A program made the position numbers and the translations under genes. The notes beneath the pieces are model-generated. The model did no database searches. It had not been told where the DNA came from and worked only from the letters and a program-made list of their open reading frames with translations. A DNA stretch of 6,962 nt from Woeseiaceae bacterium (GTDB lineage Bacteria; Pseudomonadota; Gammaproteobacteria; Steroidobacterales; Woeseiaceae): the NCBI GenBank assembly GCA_002728725.1, contig PBVS01000062.1, positions 6,357 to 13,318 on the forward strand. Reading direction: 5' to 3'. Shown here one piece after another: positions 6,488 through 6,962 of the stretch (its first letter is position 1; each line of letters starts with the position of its first letter).

Positions 6488-6910
6488 CTATCTTTTTCTA
6501 TCTTCAATGGTGATTGAATTCAGATATTCTGTAGAGGACGATAGTCTATTCTCTCCCGCTGAATACCTGCTGAGTGAGAGCATGTAAGCAAGTATGTCTG
6601 TATATTCTTCAATATGCAGAGAGCCTGGATTACTCTCCGGCATTGATGCATTCATTACGAGGAAGAATGTTCCAAGAGATTGACCGCTCCATGCCTTGAA
6701 AACTGGTCTGAAATATTTCTTATCATGACAAATCAGACAATTGGTTTTATAAAGCTCCTCTCCTGATTTTGCTTGCTCTTTTGAGTAGATCCTGTCGTTG
6801 GTTGTTGTATTCTCAGGGTAAACAATCATTGGCATGGTAATGATTGCTGTAATTGAGAGAATTCTTATTAAATTATTAGTGGCTAGTATTGCCTTGTTTT
6901 TTTGGGCCAT
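6488..6910 (-). CDS. Secreted class I c-type cytochrome, single haem
   Basis: A 140-residue periplasmic cytochrome c. The N-terminus has lysines and an arginine (K4, K6, R16) followed by a hydrophobic stretch (about 17-31), which reads as a Sec signal peptide or a membrane anchor. The haem site is C58-L-I-C61-H62. The likely sixth ligand is M90 in ASMPES, followed by PGSL and an EYTDILAYMLSL helix, a pattern seen in small cytochromes that serve periplasmic dehydrogenases such as PQQ enzymes. The segment between haem and Met ligand is short. The job is electron transfer from a periplasmic dehydrogenase to the respiratory chain; the partner is not in the window. The ATG is the first in frame after an upstream stop, with only a weak purine-rich GAGAG 12 bases before it. 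It is followed by the Tat-PLP gene after 123 bp. Confidence 0.85.
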   Translation of the reverse strand: MAQKNKAILATNNLIRILSITAIITMPMIVYPENTTTNDRIYSKEQAKSGEELYKTNCLICHDKKYFRPVFKAWSGQSLGTFFLVMNASMPESNPGSLHIEEYTDILAYMLSLSRYSAGENRLSSSTEYLNSITIEDRKR

Positions 6911-6962
6911 TAATTAAAGCATCTCTCGTTAAATCAACTATTAGATCAACCTCTTCAGAGGT
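6876..6962 (-). CDS. Possible 3' end of an upstream gene, partial
   Basis: A minus-strand frame is open from the right edge of the window for 28 codons and ends in TAA, overlapping the first 35 bases of the cytochrome gene in another frame. Its first part, EEVDLIVDLTRDALI, looks like an amphipathic C-terminal helix, the kind that ends class III (acetylornithine/GSA-type) aminotransferases. The last ten or so residues are lysine/asparagine-rich and unlike a conserved tail. Only a few codons are visible, so this may be chance. If real, it would be co-transcribed and perhaps translationally coupled with the cytochrome. Confidence 0.35.
   Translation of the reverse strand, partial: TSEEVDLIVDLTRDALINGPKKQGNTSH

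Overview
The window is AT-rich and gene-dense, and looks like chromosome from a Gram-negative bacterium. Two proteins carry twin-arginine (Tat) signal peptides and one is a secreted c-type cytochrome. Together with a sodium/amino-acid symporter this suggests a proteobacterium, perhaps a marine gammaproteobacterium; the lineage is inference and nothing in the window fixes it. No RNA gene, insertion sequence, CRISPR array or origin was seen.

Left part, plus strand (1-4967): five genes packed as one operon. They are the 3' end of an AGCS-type Na+/amino-acid symporter, a DapA-superfamily (class I aldolase/lyase fold) protein, a complete dihydropyrimidinase/hydantoinase, an Asp/Glu/hydantoin racemase that starts inside the hydantoinase stop codon (TAATG), and an M20-metallopeptidase-like protein with a Tat signal. 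The hydantoinase and racemase keep all the catalytic residues I can check. The DapA-like protein keeps the Schiff-base lysine but lacks the DHDPS proton-relay residues. The M20-like protein lacks the Glu-Glu catalytic pair and the C-terminal metal-binding His. The set looks like a hydantoin or cyclic-amide utilisation locus: uptake, racemisation, ring opening, then further hydrolysis or C-C cleavage. The substrate and the roles of the two unusual members are open.

Centre (4967-4997): a compact, nearly symmetric hairpin flanked by an A-tract and a T-tract, serving as a bidirectional terminator between convergent transcription units.

Right part, minus strand (5018-6962): in transcription order there is a possible 3' tail of a gene entering from the right edge, a small secreted class I cytochrome c, and a MalY/PatB-like fold-type I PLP enzyme with a clear Tat signal. 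A 123-bp gap between the last two holds a plausible promoter with an imperfect dyad in its spacer. The two Tat-exported proteins on either side of the terminator, a PLP enzyme and an M20-like protein, are the most distinctive trait. They suggest that part of the nitrogen-compound chemistry may take place in the periplasm, next to a soluble electron carrier.
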